DNA from: Actinomycetota bacterium
GTDB taxonomy: Bacteria; Actinomycetota; Thermoleophilia; Gaiellales; F1-60-MAGs149
Reading direction: 5' to 3'
Assembly (NCBI GenBank): GCA_005798855.1
Contig: SYIF01000003.1
Coordinates: 1 to 46,302 of the forward strand
DNA length: 46,302 nt
Shown here one piece after another: positions 44,954-46,302 of this stretch (its first letter is position 1; every line of letters begins with the position of its first letter). The notes under the pieces were generated by a model that did not search any database, had not been told where the DNA came from, and worked only from the letters and a program-made list of their open reading frames with translations. Made by a program: the position numbers and the translations under genes.

Positions 44954-45820
44954 ATGGAGTCCGCCATTGTGCCGTCTTTGCCGCGTCGTCTCGCGAATCT
45001 TGTGCGTCTCGAGCACTCGCTGTTTGCGTTGCCGTACGCCGTCGTTGGCGCGTTGTTGGCTGCGGATGGTCTGCCGCCGATTGTCGAGTTGCTCTGGGTT
45101 GGCGTGGCGATGGTGGCTGCGCGAACGCTGGCGATGGGCCTCAATCGCCTGATCGACGCGGAGGTCGATGCGCGCAACCCGCGGACGGCCAAGCGCGAGA
45201 TCCCCGCTGGCCTCGTTTCGAAGGGTCAGGTGGTTGGACTCTGCGTGCTCTCGCTCGCCGTGCTGATCATCGCGTGCTTCAACCTCGCGCCGATGACGCG
45301 CTGGCTGTGGCCATTCGTCGTGATCCCGTTCCTGATCTACCCGTACACGAAGCGCTTCACGTGGGCGTGCCACCTCTGGCTCGGCCTCTGCATCGGCCTC
45401 GCCCCGGTCGCCGCGTACGTCGCGATCGCCGACGCGCTGCCGCTCGCGTCGTTCTGGCTGCTCGGCGTCGTCGGCTTCTGGATCGCCGGCTTCGACATCA
45501 TCTACGCGACGATGGACGTCGAGAGCGACGTCGCCGAGGATATCCACTCGGCGCCTGCCGACTTCGGCATCGGCCGCGCGCTCTGGTTTGCGCGCGTCCT
45601 GCACGTGCTGAGCATCGTCTCGATGATCGGCGTCGGCGTCTGGGCGGGCCTCGCCTGGCCGTACTGGATCGCCGTCGCGGCCTGCGCCGCGCTCCTGATC
45701 TACGAGCACGCGATCGTGCGCGAGGACGACCTCTCACGCGTCAACCAGGCGTTCTTCAACGTCAACGTGATCCTCGCCTTCGCCTACTTGGCGGGCGTGA
45801 TCGCGGCGCTGGCCGTGTAG
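44954..45820 (+). CDS. UbiA family prenyltransferase (MqnP/4-hydroxybenzoate polyprenyltransferase-like)
   Basis: NRLIDAEVDARNPRTAKREIPAG, IYPYTKRFTWACHLWLGL, DIIYATMDVESD. Confidence 0.85.
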   Translation: MESAIVPSLPRRLANLVRLEHSLFALPYAVVGALLAADGLPPIVELLWVGVAMVAARTLAMGLNRLIDAEVDARNPRTAKREIPAGLVSKGQVVGLCVLSLAVLIIACFNLAPMTRWLWPFVVIPFLIYPYTKRFTWACHLWLGLCIGLAPVAAYVAIADALPLASFWLLGVVGFWIAGFDIIYATMDVESDVAEDIHSAPADFGIGRALWFARVLHVLSIVSMIGVGVWAGLAWPYWIAVAACAALLIYEHAIVREDDLSRVNQAFFNVNVILAFAYLAGVIAALAV

Positions 45821-45873
45821 GTGCTCGGTGTGAAAGAATCACCTCACTCTCAACATTGAATAAGCAGGCAGCT

Positions 45874-45907
45874 GAAGTTTCGGCTCGAAGGAAGTTTCGG
45901 CTCGAAG
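45874..45907. repeat. perfect 17-bp tandem repeat x2 (GAAGTTTCGGCTCGAAG)
   Basis: 45874-45890 and 45891-45907 are identical; ends 8 bp before the sigma factor ATG. Confidence 0.95.
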
Positions 45908-45915
45908 GAGCCCAG

Positions 45916-46302
45916 ATGGCGCGCACGCACCGTGAGCAGCGGATGGACCGCATGGTCGAGGCGCACGCAGCGTCACTGCGCCGCTACCTCCTGCGCCGCG
46001 GCGCGGGCGACGAGGCGGAGGACCTCGCGGCCGAGGCGCTGCTCGTCCTGTGGCGGCGCCTCGACGACGTGCCCCGGGAGGCGGAGCTGGCGTGGCTCTA
46101 CCGCACCGCGTGGAACCTGCTCGCCAACCTTCGGCGGAGTCTACGGCCGCTGTCGGACCCCGACGCCGACCGCGTGGTCGGCGACTTCGCCGACGGCCTG
46201 ATCGAGGATCTGGCACTGCGCGACGCCTGGCGCGGTCTTTCCGAGCGCGAACGCGTGGTCCTGCGCCTCGTCGCCTGGGAGGGCGTCGGCGGGCCCGCGC
46301 TC
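45916..46302 (+). CDS. ECF sigma-70 family sigma factor, truncated by window end
   Basis: Translation MARTHREQRMDRMVEAHAASLRRYLLRRGAGDEAEDLAAEALLVLWRRLDDVPREAELAWLYRTAWNLLANLRRS...LSERERVVLRLVAWEGVGGPAL: region 2 and start of region 4. Confidence 0.85.
   Translation, partial: MARTHREQRMDRMVEAHAASLRRYLLRRGAGDEAEDLAAEALLVLWRRLDDVPREAELAWLYRTAWNLLANLRRSLRPLSDPDADRVVGDFADGLIEDLALRDAWRGLSERERVVLRLVAWEGVGGPAL

Overview
The window is about 46.3 kb of moderately high-GC bacterial chromosome. Gene content (CcmABCD, CobA-HemD fusion, TatA/TatC, candidate futalosine-pathway enzymes) would fit a deep-branching actinobacterium (e.g. Thermoleophilia) or Chloroflexota, but taxonomy is inference only. It holds about 50 tightly packed genes and one tRNA-Lys(CTT). 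No CRISPR array, prophage or IS transposase was seen. Three zones are apparent. (1) ~2.4-25.2 kb is a dense catabolic/uptake locus. It has a split PotABCD-type ABC importer (binding protein at 3.5-4.7 kb, permeases/ATPase at 18.6-21.3 kb) enclosing a HisC-like aminotransferase, nitrilase-superfamily hydrolase, alpha/beta hydrolase, DUF1989 protein, VOC protein, two tandem amidohydrolases, a stand-alone Rieske protein, an ACAD-fold flavoprotein without the usual YEGT motif, MmgE/PrpD, IclR, gamma-glutamyltransferase, an AruI-like ThDP enzyme and a D-2-hydroxyacid dehydrogenase. DUF1028, CocE/NonD and M20 hydrolases follow the importer. This is the best candidate for an undescribed system, possibly for a guanidino/polyamine or gamma-glutamyl-conjugated substrate (inference). 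(2) ~25.2-34.8 kb is a heme/cytochrome c maturation operon plus tatA, tatC, an amidohydrolase and tRNA-Lys. (3) ~34.9-46.3 kb is mixed metabolism and transport, ending in a truncated ECF sigma factor. Non-coding oddities include a ~98-bp-period tandem duplication of an aminotransferase 3' end plus its hairpin (39.7-39.94 kb), a 14-bp-stem hairpin upstream of ccmA, a perfect 17-bp tandem repeat at the sigma factor ribosome-binding site, two convergent gene pairs sharing a CTAG stop overlap, and a CATG overlap of divergent start codons. All annotation is from reading the sequence and ORF translations; no searches were run.
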